Positions 15,754 to 24,604 of a stretch of 50,449 nucleotides of DNA are shown here, one piece after another. Source of the DNA: Cecembia lonarensis LW9 (lineage in GTDB: Bacteria; Bacteroidota; Bacteroidia; Cytophagales; Cyclobacteriaceae); assembly GCF_000298295.1 (NCBI RefSeq), contig NZ_AMGM01000027.1, forward strand, positions 1 through 50,449. Direction: 5' to 3'. The notes beneath the pieces were generated by a model. The model made no database searches. It saw only the letters and a program-made list of their open reading frames with translations, and was not told where the DNA came from. Position 1 is the stretch's first letter, and each line of letters starts with the position of its first letter. Both the position numbers and the translations under genes were made by a program.

Positions 15754-16299
15754 ATGCCCAATCAAAAAATCAAACTCTGGACTATCTCTGGTACCGTAGC
15801 CATCATTTTATTGGGAACAGTGCTGCATTACTTTTACCCTTGGTTTGGAGAAAATAGGATTCTAGGGGCCTTTGTGCCCGTGAATGAAAGTGTATGGGAA
15901 CACTTGAAGTTGGGCTATTGGGGTCTACTCCTATTTTCCATTCCGGAATTTTTCCAAATCAAATCAAAAGTCAATAATTACTTTGCAGCCAAGTTCCTAG
16001 GCATCCTTGTTTTGGAATTCAGTATCCTTGGTATATTCTTTACTTACACCTTATTTAGCCAAGGGCCTATTTTATGGATAGATATTTCATCTTTTGTGGT
16101 TGGGACTTTACTCTGTCAAGCTCTTGTTTTTAAACTATACCTTACCCAGCCTTTAAGCCCTTATTTTGAATGGATAGCATTTTTTGGTTTTTTAGGTATC
16201 GGTGTTCTGTTTGCCTGGTTTACTTATTTTCCACCTCAATGGCCCATTTTCATGGATGGCAATGACTTTACCTATGGTATAGACAAAGTGGCTCAATGA
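15754..16299 (+). CDS. DUF6512-like multi-pass membrane protein
   Basis: A 181-residue integral membrane protein with about five hydrophobic segments. The signature is VPVNESVWEHLKLGYWGLLL, a conserved motif near residues 41-60 that I associate with the DUF6512 family; the motif is clear, the family label less so. No enzymatic residues recognised. It lies between the VWA/AAA+ terminator and the CHAD gene, in the same direction. Function unknown. Confidence 0.7.
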   Translation: MPNQKIKLWTISGTVAIILLGTVLHYFYPWFGENRILGAFVPVNESVWEHLKLGYWGLLLFSIPEFFQIKSKVNNYFAAKFLGILVLEFSILGIFFTYTLFSQGPILWIDISSFVVGTLLCQALVFKLYLTQPLSPYFEWIAFFGFLGIGVLFAWFTYFPPQWPIFMDGNDFTYGIDKVAQ

Positions 16300-16364
16300 A
16301 TATGTTCAACCTTTTTTTAGAGTCTTTAAAAATTTATATTGTATATCCATCTGGATGAGACAAC

Positions 16365-17120
16365 ATGACTTTTGACCTGAAAACAACTGATTATGTTAAA
16401 CAACACTTTGAAGAAGTGCTAAAATTGCTGCCTGTTGTTTTGGAAAACCAAGAAGAAAATACCATCCACCAATTCCGCATTAAAATAAAAAAATTACATG
16501 CCTTGGTCAAACTTTTGGAGAAGACCGAACCAGAATCAGATATAAAAGAAAAGTTCAGACCAGTACGTAAACTTTTCAAAAAAGTGGGGGTCATTCGGGA
16601 GATCCAACTCGATCTGAAAAAATTGATTGAATTAAACAAAAGCGACATTTCAGATGCTTCTGAATGGCCAAAAAAACTCGGTAAAAAGAATGCCAAGCTT
16701 TCAAAAGACCGCGGAAAATGGAACAAAAATATCCATGATACTTTTAAGATTTTTATACAATATGATTATAAACTAAATTATACCCTATTAGAGGACTATT
16801 TCAGAAAATTGATCATTAAAGCAAATAACTTCATGCTTCAGGGGGATTTTCATGAAGCACGAAAAAACATTAAATCGGCCCTATACCTAAAGGATCTTTT
16901 AAGTGAATCTGACCAAAAATCAATAGGCATAGACTTTACTTTTTTGAATGAATTACAGGAAAAAATCGGCAACTGGAACGATTTGTTCAGTAGTTCCCTT
17001 AGAAACGAAGAAAAAGAGAAAAAACAATTATTAGAGCCCGTTTTGAAGCAGCTTACTGAGGAATTGAAAAAGGACGCACAGGCCTTTCTGCTTTCAGTTT
17101 ATACAAAAGATAAGTCCTAA
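16365..17120 (+). CDS. CHAD-domain protein
   Basis: A 251-residue cytosolic helical protein rich in Lys and Glu. The N-terminal part reads NTIHQFRIKIKKLHALVKLLE followed by FRPVRKLFKKVGVIREIQLDL, the CHAD pattern of conserved His and basic residues that bind inorganic polyphosphate in family members. No CYTH domain is fused and no polyphosphate kinase is adjacent. The second half is less conserved. It is probably a polyphosphate-binding protein; this is family knowledge and not shown by context. The stop is 36 bases before the rRNA methyltransferase start. Confidence 0.8.
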   Translation: MTFDLKTTDYVKQHFEEVLKLLPVVLENQEENTIHQFRIKIKKLHALVKLLEKTEPESDIKEKFRPVRKLFKKVGVIREIQLDLKKLIELNKSDISDASEWPKKLGKKNAKLSKDRGKWNKNIHDTFKIFIQYDYKLNYTLLEDYFRKLIIKANNFMLQGDFHEARKNIKSALYLKDLLSESDQKSIGIDFTFLNELQEKIGNWNDLFSSSLRNEEKEKKQLLEPVLKQLTEELKKDAQAFLLSVYTKDKS

Positions 17121-17134
17121 TCCAAAGAAAAACT

Positions 17135-17142
17135 TACTTTTG
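17135..17142 (+). promoter_or_regulatory. Possible -7 box TACTTTTG before the rRNA methyltransferase gene
   Basis: TACTTTTG fits TAnnTTTG but ends only 14 bases before the ATG, implying a very short leader; the gene may instead be read from upstream. Confidence 0.3.
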
Positions 17143-17156
17143 CAAAAAAGCCAAAG

Positions 17157-18539
17157 ATGTCCTCCAAAGAACTGCCCCAAGCATTTGAAGAACGTATGAA
17201 AGAATTTCTGGGGAAGGAAGAGTACCTCAGTTTCAAGCAAGCATTGGAAAAGGAACCTGTGACATCAATCAGGTTTAACCCCTTCAAAAAGGCTTCAAAA
17301 ATACAAACAAGTAATAAAGTGCCTTGGTCTAAGTGGGGTTTCTTTTTAGCAGAAAGGCCTTCCTTTACATTAGACCCGCTTTTTCATGCAGGACACTATT
17401 ATGTGCAGGAAGCATCTTCCATGTTCTTAGAGCATATCCTTCAACATATCAAAGCCCCTAAGGGTGGCCTTTTCCTAGATCTTGCGGCAGCACCTGGAGG
17501 AAAATCTACACTGTTAAGCAGTTTTTTGGGTCAGGAAGGCTTTTTAGTAGCCAACGAAGTGATCAAATCCAGAGCTGCAATCCTCAAAGAGAATATCGTT
17601 AAATGGGGATTGGGCAATTGTCTGGTAACCCAGAACGATCCAGCGCATTTTTCCGGTCTGGAAGGTTTCTTTGATTTGGTCTTGGTCGATGCACCCTGTT
17701 CCGGTGAAGGCATGTTCCGTAAGGACATCAATGCCCGATTGGAATGGTCTGAAGATCATGTTTTGCTCTGCGCCCAGCGGCAGGAAAGGATTATGGATAA
17801 AGCTGGCAGCTTGGTAAAAGGAGGAGGCTATTTGATTTACAGCACCTGCACTTTCAATGAAAAAGAAAATGAGGAAATGCTGCGCTTTATATGCTCTGAA
17901 TTCTCCTATGAACCAATACGAATACCACTTGACCCTTCATGGGGTATCGTTGAAAGTACTATAGAAGTGGAAGGATCCCACTATTTTGGATACCGGTTTT
18001 ATCCACATATGACAGATGGAGAGGGTTTCTTCATTACCATATTAAAAAGACCGGAGGAAGCTTTTGCCCAAGCCATACCAAGAATCAAAGACTTCAAACA
18101 TCCCCATATCAATCTGGAGAGCAAACAAGTGCAAACCAACCTGATCGGTCAACTGGGACTACCCGAAAATAGCAGTATCTACAGTGTAAATGGGAGCTAT
18201 TTCCGACTCAATGAAAGTTTCAAAGCCCATTTCGAATACCTGTGCAGATTTGTCAACGTCAAGTATTTTGGTGTAGAATTGGGCAAGTTTAACAAAGATC
18301 AATTCCTTCCTACCCATGAATGGGCAGTAAGTGTTTTCCCGAAAAATGATTTCCCTCAGTTTGAGCTGGATAAAAAAGATGCACTGGAGTACTTAAGAAA
18401 GGAAGATATACAACCTACGGGACTTCCTGAAGGCTGGGTCTTGCTCACTTATCAACGAAGCCCCATAGGTTGGATTAAAAACCTGGGTAACAGAACGAAT
18501 AACTATTACCCCAAGGAATGGAGAATAAGGATGAAATAG
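17157..18539 (+). CDS. rsmF: RsmF-like rRNA (cytosine-C5) methyltransferase
   Basis: A 460-residue SAM-dependent NOL1/NOP2/Sun-family RNA m5C methyltransferase. Seen: SAM-binding LDLAAAPGGKSTLLSSFLG near residues 104-122, the catalytic-Cys motif VDAPCSGEGMFRKD, and the second Cys in YSTCTFNEKENEEML. The C-terminal 150 residues (VKYFGVELGKFNKDQFLPTH and the end region with PIGWIKNLGNR) match the PUA-like extension of RsmF/YebU, which argues for RsmF rather than RsmB. The target position on 16S rRNA is inferred from family. It is convergent with hflX, whose stop lies 4 bases away, leaving no room for a separate terminator. Confidence 0.88.
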   Translation: MSSKELPQAFEERMKEFLGKEEYLSFKQALEKEPVTSIRFNPFKKASKIQTSNKVPWSKWGFFLAERPSFTLDPLFHAGHYYVQEASSMFLEHILQHIKAPKGGLFLDLAAAPGGKSTLLSSFLGQEGFLVANEVIKSRAAILKENIVKWGLGNCLVTQNDPAHFSGLEGFFDLVLVDAPCSGEGMFRKDINARLEWSEDHVLLCAQRQERIMDKAGSLVKGGGYLIYSTCTFNEKENEEMLRFICSEFSYEPIRIPLDPSWGIVESTIEVEGSHYFGYRFYPHMTDGEGFFITILKRPEEAFAQAIPRIKDFKHPHINLESKQVQTNLIGQLGLPENSSIYSVNGSYFRLNESFKAHFEYLCRFVNVKYFGVELGKFNKDQFLPTHEWAVSVFPKNDFPQFELDKKDALEYLRKEDIQPTGLPEGWVLLTYQRSPIGWIKNLGNRTNNYYPKEWRIRMK

Positions 18540-18543
18540 TACC

Positions 18544-19806
18544 TTATTCTTCTCCAAATTGTGATAAATCAATCGTTTCGCGCTCCAGGTAATGTGGATA
18601 TATTTTCAGATGCTGTTTTTTCACTTCCTTGGTCAAAACCGTCCTGAATTCTTCTACATTAGTACCATTTTCAGCGGCCATAAAAACTGGAGGAATCCCT
18701 GTTTTCTTTTCATAGGCCTTAGAAAGTTTCCCAAAATCCAGGTATTGCTGCTCCTCCAATTCTACCTCAGACATGTTATGCATTTCTTCTTCACTTGGCA
18801 TCGCAGGCACTAAATCAATCTTATTGAATACCAAAAGCATCGGTTTATCACCTGCCCCAATTTCATTAAGCGTGCTTTTAACCACAGCGATATGATCTTC
18901 AAATCCCGGATGGGAAATGTCCACCACATGCACCAAAAGGTCAGCTTCACGTATTTCATCAAGGGTTGACTTGAAAGATTCTATCAAATGGGTGGGAAGT
19001 TTTCGGATGAACCCAACGGTATCAGAAAGTAAGAAGGGGATATTTTCCAGCACAACCTTTCTTACCGTGGAGTCCACCGTGGCAAAAAGTTTGTTCTCTG
19101 CGAGAATATTGGTCTTGGTAATCAGGTTCATGAGTGTACTTTTACCTACATTGGTATAGCCCACCAAGGCTACCCTTACAATACCCTTTCTTCCCTTCCT
19201 TTGCGTTTCCCCCTGCTTTTCGATTTCCTTCAATTTGGTTTTCAGCAAGGTGATTTTATTCCGAATATCCCTTTTATCGGTTTCAATTTCCTTTTCACCT
19301 GCACCACCTCTTGTCCCTGTCCCCCCTCTTTGTCTTTCCAAGTGAGTCCACATCCTGGTCAACCTTGGAAGTAAGTACTGAAACCTGGCTAACTCTACTT
19401 GGGTTTTTGCCTGGGCCGTTTGTGCACGATTGAGAAAAATATCCAAAATCAATAAAGAACGGTCATATACTTTCACTTTAAGTTCATTTTCCAGATTACG
19501 CATCTGAGAGGGGCTGAGGTCATCATCAAATATGATCATATCCACCTCAAAGTGTGTGACATAGGCTTGAATTTCTTCCAGTTTACCTGAACCCACAAAA
19601 GTTCTTACATCTGGCTTTTCAAGTCTTTGTGTGAATTTATACACCGTCTTGGCCCCCAAGGTTTCTGTCAAAAACGCCAATTCGTCCAGGTATTCCTGTA
19701 CCTGTTGCTCTGTCTGGCCTTGATGAATCAGTGCTACCAAAACAGCTGTTTCCTGCTTGGGAGCAGTATCATATAATTTTTGAAGTTTTCTGGAGTATTT
19801 ACTCAT
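18544..19806 (-). CDS. hflX: Ribosome-associated GTPase HflX
   Basis: A 420-residue HflX GTPase that splits stalled or hibernating 70S ribosomes. Seen: N-terminal HflX domain (FVGSGKLEEI, IIFDDDLSPSQMRNLE), the linker RGGTGTRGGAGEKEIETDKR, G1 GYTNVGKSTLMNLI near residue 215, G3 DTVGFIRKLPTHLIESFKST with the HflX-typical hydrophobic replacement of the catalytic Gln, and G4 NKID. The C-terminal extension is present. Standalone gene, convergent with the rRNA methyltransferase, starting 112 bases from the divergent rfbC. Confidence 0.97.
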   Translation of the reverse strand: MSKYSRKLQKLYDTAPKQETAVLVALIHQGQTEQQVQEYLDELAFLTETLGAKTVYKFTQRLEKPDVRTFVGSGKLEEIQAYVTHFEVDMIIFDDDLSPSQMRNLENELKVKVYDRSLLILDIFLNRAQTAQAKTQVELARFQYLLPRLTRMWTHLERQRGGTGTRGGAGEKEIETDKRDIRNKITLLKTKLKEIEKQGETQRKGRKGIVRVALVGYTNVGKSTLMNLITKTNILAENKLFATVDSTVRKVVLENIPFLLSDTVGFIRKLPTHLIESFKSTLDEIREADLLVHVVDISHPGFEDHIAVVKSTLNEIGAGDKPMLLVFNKIDLVPAMPSEEEMHNMSEVELEEQQYLDFGKLSKAYEKKTGIPPVFMAAENGTNVEEFRTVLTKEVKKQHLKIYPHYLERETIDLSQFGEE

Positions 19807-19887
19807 ATACTTATTGAAGGTCAGCAGTAAGAAATAAGTTCCTTTTTGTTAATGCTGTAAATTTACCAACCTAGCGGGAATAACTGT

Positions 19888-19895
19888 TATATTTG
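19888..19895 (+). promoter_or_regulatory. Probable -7 box TATATTTG for rfbC
   Basis: TATATTTG fits TAnnTTTG and ends 22 bases before the ATG at 19918, a normal leader length for the group. Confidence 0.5.
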
Positions 19896-19917
19896 AATTT
19901 AATATCATACATTCAGC

Positions 19918-20469
19918 ATGAAAATTAATAAAACACCACTGGAAGGCGTTTTGGAAATTCTGCCAACAGTTTGGGAAGACAGCAGAGGATACTTTTTCGA
20001 ATCATACAGGAAAGATGTACTGGAAAATGCTGGTGTTAGGGAAAATTGGGTTCAGGAGAACCAATCATTTTCTAAAACAGGTACAGTGCGTGGACTTCAC
20101 TTTCAGAAGGCTGAGTATGCCCAAGCTAAATTGGTGAGAGTCATTACGGGAAAGGTATTGGATGTAGTTTTGGATATAAGAATAAACTCTCCTACGTTTG
20201 GAAACGTTTACAGTGTAGTCCTTGATGCAAAGCTACATAATATGCTGTATATTCCCAGAGGCTTCGCTCATGGTTTTTCTGTGCTTGAGGATGCAATATT
20301 TTCCTATAAGTGTTCAAATTATTACCACAAGGAGAGCGAAGGAGGTATTTTATGGAATGACGCTGATCTTCAAATCGATTGGAAGGTTACGAATCCGACC
20401 TTGTCTGATAGAGACCGGGAATGGCCCAATTGGCAAGCTTTTCTCAAACAAAGCCGTCAAGGAGTTTAA
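19918..20469 (+). CDS. rfbC: dTDP-4-dehydrorhamnose 3,5-epimerase
   Basis: A 183-residue cupin epimerase converting dTDP-4-keto-6-deoxy-D-glucose to the L-lyxo form in dTDP-L-rhamnose synthesis. Seen: DSRGYFFESYRKDV at the N-terminus, NQSFSKTGTVRGLHFQ with the catalytic His, KVLDVVLDIR, and YIPRGFAHGFSVL. Length is standard. The other rhamnose genes (rfbA, rfbB, rfbD) are not in this window. The CpsB/YwqE-like gene follows after 12 bases, which links it to capsule or exopolysaccharide synthesis. Confidence 0.95.
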   Translation: MKINKTPLEGVLEILPTVWEDSRGYFFESYRKDVLENAGVRENWVQENQSFSKTGTVRGLHFQKAEYAQAKLVRVITGKVLDVVLDIRINSPTFGNVYSVVLDAKLHNMLYIPRGFAHGFSVLEDAIFSYKCSNYYHKESEGGILWNDADLQIDWKVTNPTLSDRDREWPNWQAFLKQSRQGV

Positions 20470-20481
20470 AGTGTGAGTTAA

Positions 20482-21231
20482 ATGGGAATTTTGGAAATAT
20501 TCAAATCGCAAAAGAAGGAAAATCCTGTCGATTTCAGTCTTAAATGGCTGGAAGTGGATATGCATTCCCATCTGATTCCTGGTATTGATGATGGTGTTAA
20601 GACGCTATCTGAATCCATTATATTGATCAAAAGGATGCAGGAATATGGGCTGAGGAAAATCATAACCACTCCGCACATCATGACGGAATATTTTAGAAAT
20701 ACCCCTGAAATCATCCGCTTGGGACTTGAGGAAGTAAGGCTTGCCCTGCAAAAAGAAGGAATGGATATTCAGGTGGATGCCGCTGCTGAATATTACCTGG
20801 ATGAAGTTTTTCTTGAAAAAGTAGAGTCCGGACAGGAATTATTAACCATCAAGGATAATTTAGTCCTGGTCGAAACCGGGTTTATGAATAAGCCTCAAAT
20901 GATGTTGGAAATATTTTTTGCCATGGAAATGAATGGTTATAAGCCCATCTTAGCTCATCCAGAAAGATATCATTACCTGATCAAAGACCCCCAATTTCTT
21001 CAGGATTTGTTGGACCGTGAAATTTATTTTCAGATAAACTTGCTTTCTTTGACTGGCTTTTATTCCAAACCCATCAAGCATTTTGCAGAAATGCTTATAG
21101 ATGAAAACAAGGTGAAACTATTTGGCACGGATTGTCACAACCACAGGTACTTGGACATGTTGGAAACCCTGCCACAATCAAAATACTTTGAAAAAATCCA
21201 GGACATGGATATTCTCAATCGCTACTTATGA
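20482..21231 (+). CDS. CpsB/YwqE-type PHP-family tyrosine phosphatase
   Basis: A 249-residue metal-dependent phosphatase of the PHP superfamily. Motifs follow the usual order: DMHSHLIPGIDDGVKTLSES (metal ligands His and Asp), ITTPHIM, VETGF, LAHPERYHYL and GTDCHNHRY. In CpsB/YwqE these bind three metal ions and dephosphorylate the tyrosine kinase that controls polysaccharide export. Frequently misannotated as histidinol phosphatase. It lies between rfbC and an SDR gene (ATGA overlap with the latter), consistent with a surface-polysaccharide role, but the cognate kinase and polymer genes are not seen. Confidence 0.88.
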   Translation: MGILEIFKSQKKENPVDFSLKWLEVDMHSHLIPGIDDGVKTLSESIILIKRMQEYGLRKIITTPHIMTEYFRNTPEIIRLGLEEVRLALQKEGMDIQVDAAAEYYLDEVFLEKVESGQELLTIKDNLVLVETGFMNKPQMMLEIFFAMEMNGYKPILAHPERYHYLIKDPQFLQDLLDREIYFQINLLSLTGFYSKPIKHFAEMLIDENKVKLFGTDCHNHRYLDMLETLPQSKYFEKIQDMDILNRYL

Positions 21232-22193
21232 AAATCTTAATCACAGGGGCTACGGGTCTTTTTGGAAGTCACTTGGCAAAATCATTTGCCCCAATAGGAG
21301 AATTACATGGGCTGATAAGGCCTAACTCAAGTAAATCTATGCTAGGAAGCCTTCAGGACCAGATTACTTGGCATGAAGGTGATCTCAGTGATGTGGTAGC
21401 GCTGGAAGAATGTCTCGAAGGAAAAGACTTGGTTATCCATGCTGCAGGTTTGGTTTCTTTTAATCCAGAAGATCAAGAAAAGCTGATGCAGGTGAATACC
21501 AAAGGGACAGAGAATCTCATCAACAGCATGCTGGAAACAGGAGTTTCAAAAATAATTCATATTTCTTCTGTTGCTGCTTTGGGAAGAAGCCCTGAGATAA
21601 ATTTGATCGATGAAGAACATAAATGGGTAGAATCGAACTGGAATACACCTTATGCCATCTCCAAGCATCTCGCTGATCTGGAAGTCTGGCGAGGCGTTCA
21701 GGAAGGCCTAAGTGCGCTTATCGTGTATCCAAGTATACTGATGGGCAGGATTGCTGACCAGAGAAGTAGTACCCAGATTTACAATTATGTACTGGAAGAA
21801 AATAGCTACTATCCCAAAGGAAGGGTAAATTATATTGATGTCAGAGATGCTGCTGAACTAGTACTTCGCCTTTTTACGGCGGAAAAATGGAATGAAGGAT
21901 TTATTCTAAATAGTGACGCTATACCCTACAAAGATTTTTTTGAGGAAATGGCCAAGGCATTTGGAAAAAAAGCCCCTAACAAAGAAGTACAAGATTGGAT
22001 GCTTGAGTTTGCCCTTTTCTTTACGACTATTGGAAGAAAACTGGGATTAACCAAAAGCCCATTAAACCGTCAAACCGCAATGCTTTCACAACTTGAACTG
22101 ATCATGGACAATAGTAAGGTAAACAGGATGTTGGATTTTGCATACAGGCCATTGGCTGAAACCTTAGCTTGGGCAAAATCGAACGAATCATAA
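21228..22193 (+). CDS. Extended SDR, NAD-dependent epimerase/dehydratase family
   Basis: A 321-residue Rossmann-fold oxidoreductase. Seen: ITGATGLFGSHLA nucleotide loop at residues 5-17, VIHAAGLVSF, IHISSVAALG with the catalytic Ser, and TPYAISKHLAD with the Tyr-x-x-x-Lys pair; the C-terminal part (VNYIDVRDAAELVLRLF) is typical of the extended dihydroflavonol-reductase-like group. Its start codon overlaps the phosphatase stop as ATGA, so the three genes from rfbC form one operon. The substrate, probably a nucleotide sugar or a small ketone, cannot be assigned. Confidence 0.88.
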   Translation: MKILITGATGLFGSHLAKSFAPIGELHGLIRPNSSKSMLGSLQDQITWHEGDLSDVVALEECLEGKDLVIHAAGLVSFNPEDQEKLMQVNTKGTENLINSMLETGVSKIIHISSVAALGRSPEINLIDEEHKWVESNWNTPYAISKHLADLEVWRGVQEGLSALIVYPSILMGRIADQRSSTQIYNYVLEENSYYPKGRVNYIDVRDAAELVLRLFTAEKWNEGFILNSDAIPYKDFFEEMAKAFGKKAPNKEVQDWMLEFALFFTTIGRKLGLTKSPLNRQTAMLSQLELIMDNSKVNRMLDFAYRPLAETLAWAKSNES

Positions 22194-22333
22194 ATTGCTT
22201 TCGTTGTTACGTGATAACATTAAAAAAACCTGACAAGCAAGTCCCAAAATCACCTATTTAACAAAAAATAATACATCTTTAGATTTTGAGAGACCAAATA
22301 TTTTGGTATCTTATCTAACAAAATTTACTGCCG

Positions 22334-23749
22334 ATGACCGGAGATTTTGAAAATGACTGGGAAGAAGACAGAGAGTTAGTAGAAAGATTTGAAAACTCCC
22401 TGAAATCCAACTTGGATTTATACTTTGAAGAAGAAGAATTAGAGGACATAATCCGGTATTATTTTGACAAGCAGAAGTTTGTCAAAGCACTTAAGGCCGC
22501 AGAACATGCTCTTTTTAAATTTCCTTACAGTATTGAAATCAAATTATTAAAAGCCAATTGTCTGATTTTTAATGATGAATTGGATGAAGGGTTAGATATT
22601 CTTGAAGAGATAAACAATCTCTCTCCTAATAATGAAGACATTGTGCTTGCCTATGCCAACGCCATGATGATGGCCGATCGCACAAAAGAGGCTGTAGAGA
22701 TGTTGGCAGATTTTCTCCCTTTGGCAGAAGACAAAGCTGAAGTGCATTACCTTTTGGGGAATCTTTTTCGATCTGAAAACAAAACGGACCAGGCCATATA
22801 TCACTATAAGGAATGCGTCAAAATAAGGATCAATCATGAAGATGCACTCTTCCAATTGGCAATGATTACAGAAGAAGATGGTTCTTTTAATGAAATCCTT
22901 CAATTTTATCAGGAATTTATTGATCAAGACCCATATAGCGCAGGAGCCTGGTACAACTTAGGAGTAGTTTACAATCGGCTGGGCCGATACGAAGATGCTA
23001 TCAAAGCGTACGATTATGCACTCATCATCGATGAATCTTTTGCTTCTGCCTACTTTAATTTGGGGAATGCCTACATGAATACCCAGCAATACGATCAGGC
23101 CTTGGAAGCTTATCAAAACACCATCAACTGTGAAGGTGCCAATGCTGAAAACTGCTGTTACCTCGGAGCAGCATACGAAAAGCTGGATCAGATTGATATG
23201 GCTTTTAAATATTTTAAAAAATCCGCAAAGCTTGACCCTGAATATGATGATGCCTGGTTTGGACTTGGCATGTGTATGCTCAAAAAATCCAAGTATTTTG
23301 AAGCCATTCACTATTTTAAAAAGGCAATCAAACTTACAGAAGAAAATCCAAATTACTGGGTGGGCTTGGCTGATGCAGAGTATCAACTGGGCAACTTGCA
23401 AGCCAGTGCCGAAGCTTATGAAGAAGCAATCAACCTAGAACCTGGCATTGTAGAAACCTACATCAATTTATCCATAATTTATTTTGATCAAAACAGGTTT
23501 GAAGAAACCATTGATGTAATCAAAGAGGGGATTGAAGAACTTCCTGAAGAAGCTGAATTATATTACAGAATGGTGGTCTATCTTCTGAAAACTGGGAAAT
23601 ACAAAGAGGCCTTTACATATTTAGAAAATGCATTAACTTTGAACTTTGATAAGCATATAATTTTGTACGAACTGATGCCTGAGATAAAACAACAAAAGGC
23701 CATATTCAAAATTATAGCACAATTTAAGGAAGATTCGAACGCTTCCTGA
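22334..23749 (+). CDS. Tetratricopeptide repeat protein
   Basis: A 471-residue acidic, cytosolic protein made almost entirely of TPR units (roughly residues 35-465). Clear repeats include AGAWYNLGVVYNRLGRYEDA, SAYFNLGNAYMNTQQYDQAL, YDDAWFGLGMCMLKKSKYFE and NYWVGLADAEYQLGNLQASA with the W/Y-x-x-L-G and A-x-x-x-Y positions. No signal peptide and no other domain. Such proteins are conserved in Cytophagales; binding partner unknown. The 140-base gap from the SDR gene and the next gene 31 bases on suggest it may lead the following operon. Confidence 0.9.
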   Translation: MTGDFENDWEEDRELVERFENSLKSNLDLYFEEEELEDIIRYYFDKQKFVKALKAAEHALFKFPYSIEIKLLKANCLIFNDELDEGLDILEEINNLSPNNEDIVLAYANAMMMADRTKEAVEMLADFLPLAEDKAEVHYLLGNLFRSENKTDQAIYHYKECVKIRINHEDALFQLAMITEEDGSFNEILQFYQEFIDQDPYSAGAWYNLGVVYNRLGRYEDAIKAYDYALIIDESFASAYFNLGNAYMNTQQYDQALEAYQNTINCEGANAENCCYLGAAYEKLDQIDMAFKYFKKSAKLDPEYDDAWFGLGMCMLKKSKYFEAIHYFKKAIKLTEENPNYWVGLADAEYQLGNLQASAEAYEEAINLEPGIVETYINLSIIYFDQNRFEETIDVIKEGIEELPEEAELYYRMVVYLLKTGKYKEAFTYLENALTLNFDKHIILYELMPEIKQQKAIFKIIAQFKEDSNAS

Positions 23750-23780
23750 TTGAATTGTTTACCCATCGAAATTCCAGCAA

Positions 23781-24551
23781 ATGAATTACGTATTAAAGAA
23801 TCTTCCAGTACGCACGGAAAAACCACGTGTAACTGGCTTCACCATGGTAATGGACAAAGGTTTAAGCTTAAGAGAAGTGGATAACTTTCTTAGTGCAAAT
23901 AGTGATTATGTGGATATTGTCAAACTGGGTTGGGCAACATCCTACCTCACCAAAAACTTAGCAGAAAAAATTCAGCTTTATCAAGATGCCGGAGTTCCGG
24001 TCTATTTCGGCGGTACACTTTTTGAGGCTTTCGTGATCCGGGATCAATTCGATGATTATAGAAAAGTATTGGAGAAATACGATCTTAGATTTGCTGAGAT
24101 TTCTGATGGATCCATCAGTTTGCCCCATGAAAAAAAATGTGAATTTATCCGAATACTTTCACAGGATGTCACCGTTTTGTCAGAGGTAGGTTCCAAAGAT
24201 GCAGCTAAAATTATCCCTCCATATAAATGGATTGAACAAATGCAAAAAGAGTTGGACGCGGGGTCCTGGAAAGTGATTGGAGAAGCCCGAGAGGGAGGTA
24301 CCGTAGGTTTATTCCGTGATTCAGGAGAGGTGAGGCAAGGCTTGGTAGAAGAAATCCTTACCAAAATACCAGAAGAAAAAATAATATGGGAAGCTCCACA
24401 GAAAGAACAACAGGTTTGGTTTGTTAAACTTCTAGGTGCAAATGTCAATTTGGGTAATATTGCGCCCAATGAGCTGATTCCTTTAGAAACCATTCGTCTA
24501 GGTTTGAGGGGAGATACCTTTGACCATTTCTTAGGTGATCATCGCTTATAA
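23781..24551 (+). CDS. comA: Phosphosulfolactate synthase (ComA family)
   Basis: A 256-residue TIM-barrel enzyme of the ComA family, which adds sulfite to phosphoenolpyruvate to form (R)-phosphosulfolactate, the first step of coenzyme M synthesis in methanogens. Seen: GFTMVMDKGLSLREVDNFL, YVDIVKLGWATSYL, VPVYFGGTLFE, AEISDGSISLP, VLSEVGSKDA, VIGEAREGGTVGLF, LGANVNLGNIAP and ETIRLGLRGDT, all in family order. In Bacteria ComA has been linked to other sulfonates, including sulfolactate, and in principle to cysteate for sulfonolipids; the product pathway here is inference. comB/comC/comDE are absent nearby. Downstream are a DUF368 transporter, aroE and a PLP decarboxylase in the same direction. 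Confidence 0.9.
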   Translation: MNYVLKNLPVRTEKPRVTGFTMVMDKGLSLREVDNFLSANSDYVDIVKLGWATSYLTKNLAEKIQLYQDAGVPVYFGGTLFEAFVIRDQFDDYRKVLEKYDLRFAEISDGSISLPHEKKCEFIRILSQDVTVLSEVGSKDAAKIIPPYKWIEQMQKELDAGSWKVIGEAREGGTVGLFRDSGEVRQGLVEEILTKIPEEKIIWEAPQKEQQVWFVKLLGANVNLGNIAPNELIPLETIRLGLRGDTFDHFLGDHRL

Positions 24552-24604
24552 AACAACCCTTTGGACTTTTCTCTCACAGAGAGCAAGCTCGTTTGATAAT
24601 ACCA

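Noticed and set aside
22958-23401. 147-codon minus-strand open frame opposite the TPR gene
   Set aside because: It is a mirror of the repeat-rich TPR coding region, with Cys/Phe/Ile-rich translation and no domain.
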